Assembly: GCA_028577615.1 (NCBI GenBank)
Contig: JAJSDU010000014.1
Location: 1 to 64,000, forward strand
Length of the DNA stretch: 64,000 nt
Source: Nitrosomonas sp.
Lineage (GTDB): Bacteria > Pseudomonadota > Gammaproteobacteria > Burkholderiales > Nitrosomonadaceae
Direction of reading: 5' to 3'
Position 1 is the stretch's first letter. The number at the start of each line of letters is the position of its first letter. This document shows, one piece after another, positions 37,998 through 48,108 of the stretch. Both the position numbers and the translations under genes were made by a program. A model generated the notes under the pieces. That model searched no databases. It worked only from the letters and a program-made list of their open reading frames with translations, and was not told the origin of the DNA.

Positions 37998-38854
37998 TGG
38001 AACAGCACTTGGAAACCCGCAGTCAGCATACCTCTTTTGGCGGAATACAAGGCTTTTATCAGCATGATTCATCAATTATCGGACTGCCGATGCGGTTTTC
38101 GGTTTATCAGCCGCCGCAGGCGCAACAGGAGGTTGTTCCTGTCGTGTTTTTTCTCGCGGGACTGACCTGTACGGAAGAAACTTTCATGATCAAGGCCGGT
38201 GCGCAACGTTATGCGGCGGAATACGGTCTGATGCTGGTTTCCCTGGATACCAGTCCGCGCGATGCGGGAATTCCGGGCGAAACGGATGACTGGGATTTTG
38301 GCGCTGGCGCAGGTTTCTATCTGGACGCGATTGAACAGCCCTGGTCTGGCCGCTATTTGATGGAAAGCTATATTACGCAGGAACTATACGACATCATCAT
38401 CCACCAGTTTCCTGCGGACAAAACCAGAATCGGCATCAGCGGTCACTCGATGGGCGGGCATGGCGCGCTGACACTGGCGCTGCGACACCCAAATCAATTT
38501 CAATCAGTCTCTGCGTTTGCACCGATTTGCGCGCCCATGCATTGTCCCTGGGGGCAGAAAGCATTCCGGTTTTATCTGGGCGAGAATCAGGCATACTGGC
38601 GCAATCATGACGCCACAGCACTGATTGAAGAAGGTCACCAGGCATCGTCAGCCATCCTGATTGACCAGGGGTTGAACGACCCATTCCTGTCCGAACAGCT
38701 ACATCCCATGCGGCTGGAGGAAGCCTGCGAGAAGACCGGACAACAACTGACGCTGCGCTATCACCCCGGTTATGACCATAGTTATTATTTCATCAGCACG
38801 TTCATCGGCGATCATTTGAAACACCACCGCGACGGGCTTGGCGGTACGCTATAA
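37997..38854 (+). CDS. fghA: S-formylglutathione hydrolase
   Basis: Hydrolyses S-formylglutathione to formate and glutathione, the second step after FrmA. The 285-residue alpha/beta-hydrolase has the nucleophile serine in GISGHSMGGHGA, the aspartate in DQGLNDPFL and the histidine in GYDHSYYFIST. It begins in a TGATG overlap with frmA. Its last six bases overlap the convergent thiolase gene. Confidence 0.97.
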   Translation: MEQHLETRSQHTSFGGIQGFYQHDSSIIGLPMRFSVYQPPQAQQEVVPVVFFLAGLTCTEETFMIKAGAQRYAAEYGLMLVSLDTSPRDAGIPGETDDWDFGAGAGFYLDAIEQPWSGRYLMESYITQELYDIIIHQFPADKTRIGISGHSMGGHGALTLALRHPNQFQSVSAFAPICAPMHCPWGQKAFRFYLGENQAYWRNHDATALIEEGHQASSAILIDQGLNDPFLSEQLHPMRLEEACEKTGQQLTLRYHPGYDHSYYFISTFIGDHLKHHRDGLGGTL

Positions 38855-40048
38855 CGCTTCAAAAACGCCCGCCGCGCCCATGCCGCTGCCGATACACATC
38901 GTCACCATACCGTACTTCTTGTTGTGGCGGCGCAGACCATGCATCAGCGTCGCCACACGTATCGAACCCGTCGCGCCGAGCGGGTGCCCCAATGCTATCG
39001 CGCCACCCAGCGGATTGACTTTTTCACGATCCAGATCCAAATCATGAATCACGGCAAGGCTTTGCGCGGCAAAGGCTTCGTTCAATTCGATCCAGTCCAG
39101 ATCATCCTGCCGGATACCCGTTTGCGCCAATACCTTAGGGATAGCCTTAATTGGGCCAACACCCATAATTTCAGGCGGAACGCCCACCACCGAGAAGCCG
39201 ACAAAACGCCCCAGTGGCGCAAGATTGAAACGCTTCAGCGCGGCTTCGCTCATTAGCATCACCGCGCCCGCTCCATCGGACATCTGTGAACTGTTGCCCG
39301 CCGTCACGGAGCCCTGCACGGCAAACACCGGTCGCAGTCTGGCCAGCGCCTCCGGACTGGTATCCGCACGCGGCCCTTCGTCGGTATCTTTCACGGAAAT
39401 TTCTTCCCGTATCCGATGTGTCACCAGATCCGGGTATTTTTCATCAATGGTATAGGAGGCAATTTCCTCGGCAAACTCACCATTCGCAATTGCTTTCAAA
39501 GCACGTTGATGACTGGTGTACGCAAATTCATCCTGCGCTTCCCGGCTCACGTTCCATTGTCCGGCCACTTTTTCTGCTGTCATGCCCATGCCATACGCAA
39601 TGGCCACATTCTCATCATGTTTGAACATTTCCGGATTCATGGATACCTTGTTGCCCATCATCGGCACCATGCTCATGCTTTCGGTGCCGCCTGCAATCAT
39701 CACATCAGCCTCTCCCAGGCGAATGCGGTCGGCAGCGATCGCCACCGACTGCAAGCCTGACGCGCAGAACCGGTTAATCGTCATACCCGGCACACTGTTC
39801 GGCAAACCGGCCAGCAACAATGCGACGCGCGCGACATTAATACCCTGCTCGGCTTCCGGCATCGCGCAGCCGACGATCACGTCATCAATCGCCGCGGGAT
39901 CAAGTCCATCACATTGTTTCATGACGGCTTTTATCACATGCACCAGCATGTCGTCGGGGCGGACATGCTTGAACATACCACGCGGCGCCTTGCCGACCGG
40001 TGTACGTACTGTAGCGACGATATAGGCATCCTGGGTTTGCTTGATCAT
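38849..40048 (-). CDS. fadA: Acetyl-CoA C-acyltransferase (thiolase)
   Basis: Cleaves 3-ketoacyl-CoA with CoA, the last step of beta-oxidation. The 399-residue thiolase has the nucleophilic cysteine in NRFCASGLQSV, the histidine in GGAIALGHPLGATGS and the second cysteine in CIGSGMGAAG. It is downstream of the FadN-type gene, separated by 67 bases, so both steps are co-encoded. An acetyl-CoA acetyltransferase role is the alternative. The partner gene favours beta-oxidation. Confidence 0.92.
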   Translation of the reverse strand: MIKQTQDAYIVATVRTPVGKAPRGMFKHVRPDDMLVHVIKAVMKQCDGLDPAAIDDVIVGCAMPEAEQGINVARVALLLAGLPNSVPGMTINRFCASGLQSVAIAADRIRLGEADVMIAGGTESMSMVPMMGNKVSMNPEMFKHDENVAIAYGMGMTAEKVAGQWNVSREAQDEFAYTSHQRALKAIANGEFAEEIASYTIDEKYPDLVTHRIREEISVKDTDEGPRADTSPEALARLRPVFAVQGSVTAGNSSQMSDGAGAVMLMSEAALKRFNLAPLGRFVGFSVVGVPPEIMGVGPIKAIPKVLAQTGIRQDDLDWIELNEAFAAQSLAVIHDLDLDREKVNPLGGAIALGHPLGATGSIRVATLMHGLRRHNKKYGMVTMCIGSGMGAAGVFEAL

Positions 40049-40115
40049 TTAAAATGCTCCTTTCTGGATAGTCTGTACTGAATTTTCCACGATTCGCTGA
40101 TCTTGCCGCATCATA

Positions 40116-42644
40116 TTAATTTCTCAGTGGTTTTCCCGTTTTCAATGTATGCTCGATACGCGCCTGCGTCTTCTCGGTCGCCAGCAACTCCATGAATGCG
40201 GCGCGCTCAAGCTCGAGAAACCAGTCTTCGTCCACCAGGCTGCCTGGCGTTAAGTCACCGCCGCACATGACATAAGCAATTTTCTCACCGATCAGATTGT
40301 CATGTTCAGAGATAAATTCACCTTCACGCATGTTCACCAGCGTACTTTTTATCGTTGCGATGCCGGTGCTGCCCGCGACAGGGATGGTGCTTGAGCGTAA
40401 CGGCGGACGATAACCGGCCTCGGCGAGCGCCAGCGCCTGCAGCTTCGCCACATGCAACAGCTCGAAACGATTCATGATGATCGTATCCGAAGGCCGCAAA
40501 AAACCGAGTTCCCTGCCCTGCTCCGCACTCTTTGCCAGTTCGGCCATCGCGACGGTCTGATAATATTTCTTCAGCCAGGGAAACGGATCGTTATCGAGCG
40601 CCTGCTGCGCCGATCTGAGCGCAAACTCCTTGCAGCCGCCACCCGCCGGTAATAAGCCGACGCCGGCCTCAACCAGACCGATATAGGTTTCCATCGTCGC
40701 CACCGCGCGGTCACAATGCATCACAAATTCGCATCCTCCGCCAAGCGCCAATCCATCCACGGCAGCAACGGTCGGAATCATGGAATATCGCAGCGCCTGC
40801 GAAGTCTGCTGAAACTGATGAATCATCGCTTCCACTTCCGCCAGCTTCCCGGCCATGAGCTTATCGGCCAGATCGAGTTCTCTGGCGGCTTTGAGCACAG
40901 CTGTCTGCGCGGATTTTTTGAACTGCTTGAAAAACTTCTCAAACGCTGTTGGTTTGGAAGGTGGCGTCAGTGGTGCGCCGTCTTCTGTCTGTGGCGGTTT
41001 AGGCCGCTCCGTTGCCTGTTTTAAATTGGCGCCAGCGGAAAAAGGCGGCTCAGTCTGCCAGATTACCATTGCCCGCCAGTGTTTTTCGGCCTCCCTGATC
41101 GCTTCATTCACGCCATTGAGCACATCCTTGCCGATGGTGTGCATTTTGCTCTTAAAACTGAGGATTGCAATCCGGTCTCCGGTATGCCACATTCTGACCG
41201 CATCGGTTTCGAAAATCGTTTCACCATGAACACTTACCTCACCCACCAGACGATCCGGGAACAGCTGCCGCTGATACACAGGTAATGACGACCGCCGATG
41301 CAGGGCTTTTGATGCCGGTGCGTATGAACCTTGCGGTGTATGTACGGCCTGCACATCGCGTTCGGCGATTTCCATCACCCAGTCCGGCAATGGACTATTC
41401 CGCATGCTTTTACCGGCCAAGATATCTTCGTTAATCCAATCGGCAACCTGTTTCCAGCCTGCTTTCTGCCAGATCTCAAAAGGCCCGCGCTCCCAGCCGA
41501 AACCCCAGCGTATCGCCAGATCGACATCACGCGCATTATCGGCAATGGATTCCAGCTGAACCGCGCAGTAATGAAACAAATCGCGATGGATCGACCAAAG
41601 GAATTGCGCCTGCGGATGTGAATGGTTGCGCAAAAATGCAATTTTCTCCGATGACCGGCTGAATTTGAGCTGATGCCTGATATCTTCGTCTACTTCACCT
41701 TTGGCGGCGCGATACGCATTTGATTTCCGGTCGAATACCTGAATTTCACCGCCAATTTTCTGATAGACGCCGCGTTTGGTCTTCTGTCCCAGCGCACCGT
41801 CATCAATCAGCCGCTGCAGCCAATCCGGCACAGCAAAAAAAGCATGCCAGTCATCGCCGGACAACGTATCCCGCATGGTATGAATGACATGCGCCAGTAT
41901 ATCCAGTCCAACCACGTCAGCGGTTCTGAATGTGGCGCTTTTCGGGCGGCCAATCAATGCACCGGTCAATGCATCGACTTCATCGAACTCAAGACCAAAT
42001 GCCTGACCATGATGCATGGTAGCCAGCAGCGAAAACACGCCGATCCGATTGGCTATAAAATTGGGCGTATCCTTCGCCCGGATAACGCCTTTGCCGAGAC
42101 AGGTCACCAAAAACGCTTCCAGATGGTCGAGCATTTCCGCATCACTCTGCACGCACGGAATCAACTCGACCAGATGCATGTAACGGGGCGGATTAAAAAA
42201 ATGAATACCGCAGAAGCGGTGGCGTAACGTTTCAGGAAATGCCTCTGCCAGACTGTTGATGGATAACCCGGATGTGTTACTGGCAAAAATGGTCTGCTCG
42301 CCAAGAAACGGAGCAACTTTTTCATACAGCGCCCGCTTCAGATCCATGCGCTCGGCGATGGCTTCAATCACCACATCGCATTCTTTAAGTCTTTCCAGAT
42401 GCTGATCGTAGTTTGCCGGTTGAATAAAAGCCGCTCTGGTTTTTACTGACAATGGCGAGGGTTCGAGTTTTTTCAGTTTTTCAATGGCCCTGGTTGCATT
42501 GGCGTTAACATCTTCTCCATCCGCCGGCAATTCAAACAACAAGGTTTCAATATTGGCATTCACCAAATGCGCGGCTATCTGCGCGCCCATTACCCCTGCA
42601 CCTAACACTGCCACCCTGCGCACAATAAATTGAGCGTTATTCAA
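40116..42644 (-). CDS. 3-hydroxyacyl-CoA dehydrogenase/enoyl-CoA hydratase (FadN type)
   Basis: Bifunctional beta-oxidation enzyme with the dehydrogenase first (NAD motif VLGAGVMGAQIAAHL near residue 12, HHFFNPPRYMHLVE-type region as GIHFFNPPRYMHLVE). The hydratase-like domain follows in the second half (AILSFKSKMHTIGKDV, VDGLALGGGCEFVMHCDRA). This order is that of B. subtilis FadN, not E. coli FadB. I take the TTG at 42644, since AGGAGG lies five bases upstream of it; an ATG at 42659 would add five residues but has no ribosome site. Length is then 842 residues. Acyl-CoA dehydrogenase genes are not in the window. Confidence 0.9.
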   Translation of the reverse strand: MNNAQFIVRRVAVLGAGVMGAQIAAHLVNANIETLLFELPADGEDVNANATRAIEKLKKLEPSPLSVKTRAAFIQPANYDQHLERLKECDVVIEAIAERMDLKRALYEKVAPFLGEQTIFASNTSGLSINSLAEAFPETLRHRFCGIHFFNPPRYMHLVELIPCVQSDAEMLDHLEAFLVTCLGKGVIRAKDTPNFIANRIGVFSLLATMHHGQAFGLEFDEVDALTGALIGRPKSATFRTADVVGLDILAHVIHTMRDTLSGDDWHAFFAVPDWLQRLIDDGALGQKTKRGVYQKIGGEIQVFDRKSNAYRAAKGEVDEDIRHQLKFSRSSEKIAFLRNHSHPQAQFLWSIHRDLFHYCAVQLESIADNARDVDLAIRWGFGWERGPFEIWQKAGWKQVADWINEDILAGKSMRNSPLPDWVMEIAERDVQAVHTPQGSYAPASKALHRRSSLPVYQRQLFPDRLVGEVSVHGETIFETDAVRMWHTGDRIAILSFKSKMHTIGKDVLNGVNEAIREAEKHWRAMVIWQTEPPFSAGANLKQATERPKPPQTEDGAPLTPPSKPTAFEKFFKQFKKSAQTAVLKAARELDLADKLMAGKLAEVEAMIHQFQQTSQALRYSMIPTVAAVDGLALGGGCEFVMHCDRAVATMETYIGLVEAGVGLLPAGGGCKEFALRSAQQALDNDPFPWLKKYYQTVAMAELAKSAEQGRELGFLRPSDTIIMNRFELLHVAKLQALALAEAGYRPPLRSSTIPVAGSTGIATIKSTLVNMREGEFISEHDNLIGEKIAYVMCGGDLTPGSLVDEDWFLELERAAFMELLATEKTQARIEHTLKTGKPLRN

Positions 42645-42659
42645 TTCCGCCTCCTGCAT

Positions 42660-43057
42660 GTGATTCGGTTATCTCGTCAGTCAGTCGCGCAACAGCTGCC
42701 TGAAAATCATTCCGAATTTCCAGGGACATCACCTGAACCACGCCGATAGCGTGCACGACTGACTGCTTCCATTTTTTCACGATTTGTTACAGCAGTTTCC
42801 AATCTCTGCCAACAGACCGCTTCGAGTGTTGTTTTTTTACCAACACTGTTTATAAGCGTACAGATATCAAGCCAATAGCACAAGATTGTTCTTGAATATA
42901 CCATGAAGGCCATTACACTTGTCAAAATGCTGATGCAGGCTGATTATGAGTGCGTTTTGAACAGCATAGCCAAATTTATTTCTTGATCTTTTAGCTGTCA
43001 AATGATTGATCCTGGAAATCTGGTTGTTCTGTTTATTTCATTGCATATGTGTTTTAT
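42660..43057. other. Intergenic region of about 400 bases with no clear gene
   Basis: It separates the FadN-type gene (minus) from the diguanylate cyclase gene (plus) and should hold promoters for both. On the minus strand a GTG-started 47-codon frame (42637-42780; MKKWKQSVVHAIGVVQVM...) reads coherently but has no recognisable family, so I do not call it. The stretch from 42830 on is A/T-rich. I see no repeat or RNA structure. Confidence 0.4.
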
Positions 43058-44200
43058 ATGAAAAGAAAAAAAAATAATTTGCGTCGAAAGAAACCAAACC
43101 TGGAGCGTCAATACAAAACAGTAATTGCACACGCCTGGCAGAATGAAAATATTCTGCGCCGTTTTCAGAAAATGGAACTCAGCCTGATGCAATGTGAGTC
43201 CTTCGCGCTGGTCACCCATGTGCTGCTCCATGAAAGCCCGAAGCGATTCGAACTTGATCAGGTCGCACTTGTGCTGCTCGATCCACGATACGAAATCCGC
43301 CGCCTGCTGCTTGCCAGCGAAATCGATTATCAGAAATTTTTTCCAAACTTATTTTTTCAATGCAGCGCACTAAAAATCTCGCAATTGTTCGATGCTGTTC
43401 AATTGCCCAAACTGGGACCGTATCACGCCGGCCTGCATGCGGAATACTTCAGGGCACCGCTGCATTCACAAAGCGATGTCATTCTGAGTGTTGCCGCGCT
43501 ACCGTTAATTCAGGAACAAGGCCTGCTGGGATGCCTGTTGTTTGGTGATACGCATACAGATCGCTTCACTTCGGATTCAGCAACTGATTTTCTGCAACAT
43601 TTAGGCGCGGTTATTTCGATATGCATTGATATGGCGCTGTTGCGAGACCGGTTAAAATACAATAGCCTGAATGATGCCCTGACCGGAATCAATAACCGGC
43701 GTTTTTTCGAGCAGCGCCTGCCGGAAGAAATCTCACGCTGCAAACGTATGCAGACACCGCTAAGCTGCCTGTTTGTCGACGTTGATCATTTCAAGTACTT
43801 TAATGACACCTACGGACACGCGACAGGTGATCTCATACTCAAGCAGGTTGCAGGCATCATCCGCAAAGAATTGCGCGCAACCGATGTCGTAGGCCGTTAT
43901 GGCGGTGAAGAGTTCGCTGTTTTGTTACCTAACACGGATCACAGAAGAGCGCTTGATGTCGCCGAACGCATACGGAAATGCATTGAGAGACATCACTGCA
44001 AATATGAAGAATATCTGCTTCAGGTCACCGTCTCGATCGGCATTGCCGATTTCCATAAGCTTGCGGATGATAGCAAAACACTGGAAGAAATCGGCCAGGC
44101 ACTTGTTGTTGCAGCGGACAAAGCCCTGTACAAAGCGAAACAGGCCGGGCGGAATTGCATTGCGGTAAACAGCGCGTATCGAACAGGATCTACGGTTTAG
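43058..44200 (+). CDS. Diguanylate cyclase with DUF484/GAF-like sensory domain
   Basis: Makes c-di-GMP from two GTP. The 380-residue protein has a basic N-terminus, a DUF484/GAF-like region at about 30-205 (AHAWQNENILRRFQKMELSL) and a GGDEF domain from about 210. The active-site motif is GGEEF, and the product-inhibition site RATD lies five residues upstream of it, so feedback control is likely. I chose the ATG at 43058; a GTG three codons earlier is possible and neither has a clear ribosome site. No membrane helix is present, so it is cytoplasmic. Confidence 0.9.
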   Translation: MKRKKNNLRRKKPNLERQYKTVIAHAWQNENILRRFQKMELSLMQCESFALVTHVLLHESPKRFELDQVALVLLDPRYEIRRLLLASEIDYQKFFPNLFFQCSALKISQLFDAVQLPKLGPYHAGLHAEYFRAPLHSQSDVILSVAALPLIQEQGLLGCLLFGDTHTDRFTSDSATDFLQHLGAVISICIDMALLRDRLKYNSLNDALTGINNRRFFEQRLPEEISRCKRMQTPLSCLFVDVDHFKYFNDTYGHATGDLILKQVAGIIRKELRATDVVGRYGGEEFAVLLPNTDHRRALDVAERIRKCIERHHCKYEEYLLQVTVSIGIADFHKLADDSKTLEEIGQALVVAADKALYKAKQAGRNCIAVNSAYRTGSTV

Positions 44201-44207
44201 CAGACTA

Positions 44208-45029
44208 TTAATAAAGCGCTATCGTAGTCTGGTCAGCGAGAAAACCACTCGGCTGCGGCACTCGCTTGATTCTCCCAAACATTCGGCACACAGCAAAACG
44301 GGGACGCCGCTTCCAGGACAGGAAAGTTCCCGGATGTTCTGTGGCGACATTGGAGTTCATCCGGCCTTCCAATTGCTCATCGCATGAAATGACTTGTTCG
44401 AATGTCTGCAGAATTTGCCGATAGAATGCGCGACGTTTCCAGTATGCAATATGAATGCCATCAAAACCCATCCAGTCCGCCGCCACTTCACACAAAGCGA
44501 ACTGGCGGCGCTCGGCCAGATGTATCAATCCCTGATACACCATCCACGCACGTTCAATCACCTCAATCCTTGAAAGCCTGCATGAAGAAAACATGACACG
44601 ACGCAGCAGGTTAAAACGTCGCTCAGACAGTGCTTCAATCGATGCGATCGGCAAATTCGTCATTACAATACGCGCGCCTCGCCGCTGCAATTGCTCCACA
44701 CACCAGGATACCCAGTTCAGAATCTCCTCTGGCGCCGCCTGATAAGGAATGTCATTGCCGATATCGGTTAAAAAGGCATAAATCACCGGTTCCGCACCGG
44801 CTCCAGCTGAATGCAGTTGCCGCCACATTCCACTTTGAACTATTCCGGGCAATTCACGCAACAACACCCGGCTGCTTTGTCCATAAGAGCGGCCATGCCC
44901 GGCGGCAACCAGAACCTCGCTCGGACTGCCGCAATACTGTTGCATGAACTGTATGATCATCCGCAGCGACACGGTCAGATTGCTTGCGCCAAGCAGAACA
45001 AGCCGATTTTCCGGTTTCAAGGCATTCAA
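44208..45029 (-). CDS. SGNH/GDSL-like hydrolase-type protein
   Basis: A 273-residue protein with the block pattern of the SGNH fold: GASNLTVSLR near the N-terminus, TDIGNDIPY (the N of the oxyanion hole), and GFDGIHIAYWKRRAFY near residue 190 with the DxxH-like pair. The nucleophile in block I would be the serine of GASNL. No signal peptide is visible, so it is probably cytoplasmic. I cannot name its substrate. It ends seven bases from the convergent cyclase gene. Confidence 0.65.
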   Translation of the reverse strand: MNALKPENRLVLLGASNLTVSLRMIIQFMQQYCGSPSEVLVAAGHGRSYGQSSRVLLRELPGIVQSGMWRQLHSAGAGAEPVIYAFLTDIGNDIPYQAAPEEILNWVSWCVEQLQRRGARIVMTNLPIASIEALSERRFNLLRRVMFSSCRLSRIEVIERAWMVYQGLIHLAERRQFALCEVAADWMGFDGIHIAYWKRRAFYRQILQTFEQVISCDEQLEGRMNSNVATEHPGTFLSWKRRPRFAVCRMFGRIKRVPQPSGFLADQTTIALY

Positions 45030-45089
45030 ACTTAACTTAACCGAACTTTCACGTTAATGGTGAGTGTGTACGTTCCGCTGAATTTAAAT

Positions 45090-46478
45090 TCAGTAATACT
45101 CCGCTTTCGCATAACTCTCAAAACGGGTAAATTCGCCCAAAAAGGTTAAGTTGACTTTACCGATTGGCCCGTTACGCTGTTTACCGATAATAATTTCAGC
45201 GATGCCTTTATCCGGAGTTTCCGGATTATAAACTTCGTCACGATAGATAAACAGAATGACATCAGCATCCTGCTCAATCGCACCCGACTCACGCAAATCC
45301 GACATCACCGGACGCTTATTGGGACGTTGCTCAAGACTGCGATTCAGCTGCGACAGCGCAATAACCGGCACTTTTAATTCTTTGGCCAGACTTTTCATGG
45401 CACGGGAAATTTCAGAAATTTCCGTCGCCCGGTTTTCTCCCGGACTGCTTGAGGACATCAGTTGCAGATAATCAATAACAATCAAACCCAGCTCATTATG
45501 CTGGCGATAGAGCCGCCTGGCCCTTGCACGCACTTCAAGCGCATTGAGCGCCGCGCTCTCATCAATATAAATCGGCGCATCGTTCAATTTGCCCAATGCA
45601 TGGGTCAGCTTTGGCCAATCATCGTCATCCAGGCGGCCGGTGCGCACCTTATGCTGATCGAGTCGTCCCACCGATCCCAGCATCCGCATGGCCAGCTGCG
45701 CACCGCCCATTTCCATACTGAAGACCGCTACAGGTTTTTTCAGTTCAAGCGCGACATGTTCAGCGATATTCAGGGAAAAGGCCGTTTTGCCCATCGACGG
45801 TCTTCCTGCGACAATGATCAAATCACCCGGTTGGAAACCGGAGGTCTTCTGATCAAGGTCATGAAAACCGGATGCAATACCGGTTACTTCGCTGGGATCG
45901 TCCCGGCTGTAGAGTTTCTCGATCCGCTCGACGACTTCTTTTAACAACGGTTGAATATCGACAAACCCCTGCTTGCCGCGCGCGCCTTCTTCCGCAATTT
46001 CAAAAACCCTGGATTCAGCCTCATCAAGCAGCGCGGCCGCCGAGCGGCCCGCAGGACTGTAGGCCGATTCGGTAATCTGCACACCGATTTGCGCCAGATT
46101 ACGCATAATCGAACGCTCGCGAACGATCTCGGCATAGCGTTTGATATTCGCCGCGGAAGGCGTATTCTGCACAATACTGCCGATATAGGCGAGGCCACCA
46201 ACCGCTTGCAGTTCCGCTGACAACTCCAGCGATTCGGCAACCGTCACGACATCAGCGGGCTTATTCTGCTCGATCAGCTTACAGATATGATGATAGATCC
46301 GCCGATGGTCATGACGGTAAAAATCATCATCGGTGATAATGTCAGCAATTTTATCCCAGGCCTGATTGTCGAGCATCAGTCCACCAAGCACGGATTGCTC
46401 CGTTTCTATGGAATGCGGCGGTGTTTTCAGCGGTTCCAGCGTTTCACCGGCGCTGATAGTGAGTGTGGATTGAGCCAT
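45090..46478 (-). CDS. dnaB: Replicative DNA helicase DnaB
   Basis: Hexameric helicase that unwinds the replication fork. The 462-residue protein has the N-terminal DnaG-interacting domain (PHSIETEQSVLGGLMLDN) and a RecA-like C-terminal domain. That domain has Walker A GRPSMGKT, Walker B LIVIDYLQLMS, and the arginine finger region (RSLEQRPNKRPVMSDLRESG). It is separated from the rplI stop by 112 bases containing a strong bidirectional terminator. Confidence 0.97.
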   Translation of the reverse strand: MAQSTLTISAGETLEPLKTPPHSIETEQSVLGGLMLDNQAWDKIADIITDDDFYRHDHRRIYHHICKLIEQNKPADVVTVAESLELSAELQAVGGLAYIGSIVQNTPSAANIKRYAEIVRERSIMRNLAQIGVQITESAYSPAGRSAAALLDEAESRVFEIAEEGARGKQGFVDIQPLLKEVVERIEKLYSRDDPSEVTGIASGFHDLDQKTSGFQPGDLIIVAGRPSMGKTAFSLNIAEHVALELKKPVAVFSMEMGGAQLAMRMLGSVGRLDQHKVRTGRLDDDDWPKLTHALGKLNDAPIYIDESAALNALEVRARARRLYRQHNELGLIVIDYLQLMSSSSPGENRATEISEISRAMKSLAKELKVPVIALSQLNRSLEQRPNKRPVMSDLRESGAIEQDADVILFIYRDEVYNPETPDKGIAEIIIGKQRNGPIGKVNLTFLGEFTRFESYAKAEYY

Positions 46479-46542
46479 AGCCTTCCGACCGGAACAGTGT
46501 TTTACAAATGTCTTATTCTAGCATTGACTCAGCTGGAAAATT

Positions 46543-46568
46543 AAAAAGGACTCGCGCGAGTCCTTTTT
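46543..46568. terminator. Perfect 26-bp palindromic terminator between rplI and dnaB
   Basis: AAAAAGGACTCG, CG, CGAGTCCTTTTT read the same on both strands: a G/C-rich core flanked by A on one side and T on the other. It fits a Rho-independent terminator working in both directions. It lies 23 bases downstream of the rplI stop on the minus strand and should end the rpsF operon. Confidence 0.93.
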
Positions 46569-46590
46569 CGGGCTTGAACAGTAAAATCCC

Positions 46591-47046
46591 TCAGAGCATT
46601 GCTTCGCCCAGTACTGAAACGGTAATTTGCGCGGAAATATCGCCATATAAAGCGACCTTGATCGGATAGTCACCGACCTGCTTGAGCTGACCCTGCGGCA
46701 TACGGATCATGGATTTTTCAATATCAAATCCCTGCTCCTTAAGCGCTTCGACTATATTGGTACTGGTTACAGAACCAAAAAGCTTACCGTCGCTACTGGT
46801 TTTCTGCGAAATTTGCAGCATCAGGCCTTCGAGTCTGCCTGCAACAGCCTGCGCTGCGGCCAGCGTGTCACTCTGCTTTTGCTCCAGATCGGCGCGGCGT
46901 TTCTCAAATTCAGCAATAGCCGTTTCGGTAGCGCGTTGCGCTTTACCCTGCGGAATCAGATAATTTCTTGCATAACCGCTTTTTACATTAACGACTTCGC
47001 CTAATCGCCCCAGTTTAGAGATTGTTTCCAATAATATGATCTGCAT
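46591..47046 (-). CDS. rplI: 50S ribosomal protein L9
   Basis: A 151-residue protein with the L9 signature in its N-terminal domain ([20 protein letters not shown], one residue run split for display), a long connecting helix ([17 protein letters not shown]) and a C-terminal domain. Binds domain V of 23S rRNA. It follows rpsR by 11 bases and is the last gene of rpsF-priB-rpsR-rplI. Confidence 0.98.
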   Translation of the reverse strand: MQIILLETISKLGRLGEVVNVKSGYARNYLIPQGKAQRATETAIAEFEKRRADLEQKQSDTLAAAQAVAGRLEGLMLQISQKTSSDGKLFGSVTSTNIVEALKEQGFDIEKSMIRMPQGQLKQVGDYPIKVALYGDISAQITVSVLGEAML

Positions 47047-47057
47047 ATTCAGTCTCC

Positions 47058-47339
47058 TCAGTGACGATCAGTATACGGCAACAACGCCAGAAAACGTGCA
47101 CGCTCAATTGCGGTGCCGAGCTGGCGTTGATAAAACGCGCGCGTACCGGTTATACGCGCAGGAATAATTTTTCCATTCTCATTGATAAAATCTTTCAAAA
47201 GCTCAATGTCTTTATAATCAATGGTTTTTACGCCTTCAACCGTAAAGCGGCAAAATTTCTTGCGCTTAAACAGCGGGCGGTTTGCTTTTCTTTCTTTTTC
47301 CTTATCTTTTCCATCTTTACGTTTAAAAAAACGTGTCAT
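47058..47339 (-). CDS. rpsR: 30S ribosomal protein S18
   Basis: The ATG at 47339 gives the expected MTRFFKRK start and 93 residues; AGGA lies eight bases upstream. The core ([40 protein letters not shown]) is canonical. S18 pairs with S6 on the 30S platform, and its partner gene rpsF is in the same operon. The N-terminal basic extension is a little longer than in E. coli (75 residues). Confidence 0.98.
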   Translation of the reverse strand: MTRFFKRKDGKDKEKERKANRPLFKRKKFCRFTVEGVKTIDYKDIELLKDFINENGKIIPARITGTRAFYQRQLGTAIERARFLALLPYTDRH

Positions 47340-47360
47340 AATTTTTTCCTGTTTTTCCAA

Positions 47361-47657
47361 TTAAATTTGAATGATATGACCGGCATGCAACACCAGTTGC
47401 TGATTATGCTGACTTTTCCGGTTAAGAAATCCGGTAATTTTAATGCTATCGCCAACCTTCAAATCGGCCAAGATTGCTGCTGACTCACCGAACGCCACAA
47501 CTGGCAATTCACATTGGACCTGCCGCAGTACATTCGCTTCCTTTTGATTTGAATGATGCCTGACGACGCAATCAATCGCGGACACACCTGCCGGGGTATA
47601 ACGCAATATGCCCAGACGAACAACTTCGCCACTGATAATTGTCTGGTTGCATTCCAC
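47361..47657 (-). CDS. priB: Primosomal replication protein PriB
   Basis: Single-stranded DNA-binding OB-fold protein of the restart primosome. The 98 residues show the SSB-like pattern (SGEVVRLGILRYTPAGVSA, VGDSIKITGFL). The start is GTG at 47657; no ATG lies in frame nearby. Its place between rpsF and rpsR, 10 bases after rpsF, is the conserved one. Confidence 0.94.
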   Translation of the reverse strand: MECNQTIISGEVVRLGILRYTPAGVSAIDCVVRHHSNQKEANVLRQVQCELPVVAFGESAAILADLKVGDSIKITGFLNRKSQHNQQLVLHAGHIIQI

Positions 47658-47667
47658 CTAAGTCGTT

Positions 47668-48108
47668 TCAGACTGCAGTGCTGTCCGCTTCCGCGCCTGC
47701 GGCCGCTTCACCGCCACCTTCAGCCAGTGCAACTTCATCGGTTGCCGCTTCCGTTTCATTCGATAACTCGGCAGCCGCATCGGCTCTCTCTTTCTGCTGC
47801 AGCATCGGCGAAGGTTCAGTCACCGGGCCGTCCATTCTTACGATGAGATGACGCAGAATCGCATCACTAAATTTAAAAGCATATTCAAGCTCATTCAATA
47901 CTTCCTGGCTGCATTCTATATTCATCAGGACATAATGCGCTTTATGCACTTTCTGAATAAGATAGGCCAATTGACGCCTTCCCCAATCCTCCACTCTGTG
48001 AACAGCCCCATCCTTGGCTGTTATAATTCCGCGATAGCGTTCTATCATCGCGGACACTTGTTCACTTTGATCGGGGTGAACGATTAATACGATTTCGTAA
48101 TGTCGCAT
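47668..48108 (-). CDS. rpsF: 30S ribosomal protein S6
   Basis: The ATG at 48108 ([13 protein letters not shown]) is the family start; GTG two codons earlier is not needed. The 146 residues have the S6 core ([19 protein letters not shown]) followed by a long acidic, alanine-rich tail (about residues 105-146). E. coli S6 also has a tail, extended there by added glutamates, but this one is alanine-rich. It heads the rpsF-priB-rpsR-rplI operon. About 300 bases upstream are empty and shared with trpG, which diverges. Confidence 0.97.
   Translation of the reverse strand: MRHYEIVLIVHPDQSEQVSAMIERYRGIITAKDGAVHRVEDWGRRQLAYLIQKVHKAHYVLMNIECSQEVLNELEYAFKFSDAILRHLIVRMDGPVTEPSPMLQQKERADAAAELSNETEAATDEVALAEGGGEAAAGAEADSTAV

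Noticed and set aside
42637..42780. GTG-started 47-codon frame upstream of the FadN-type gene
   Set aside because: Coherent residues but no family, no ribosome site, and it overlaps a well-supported gene start.
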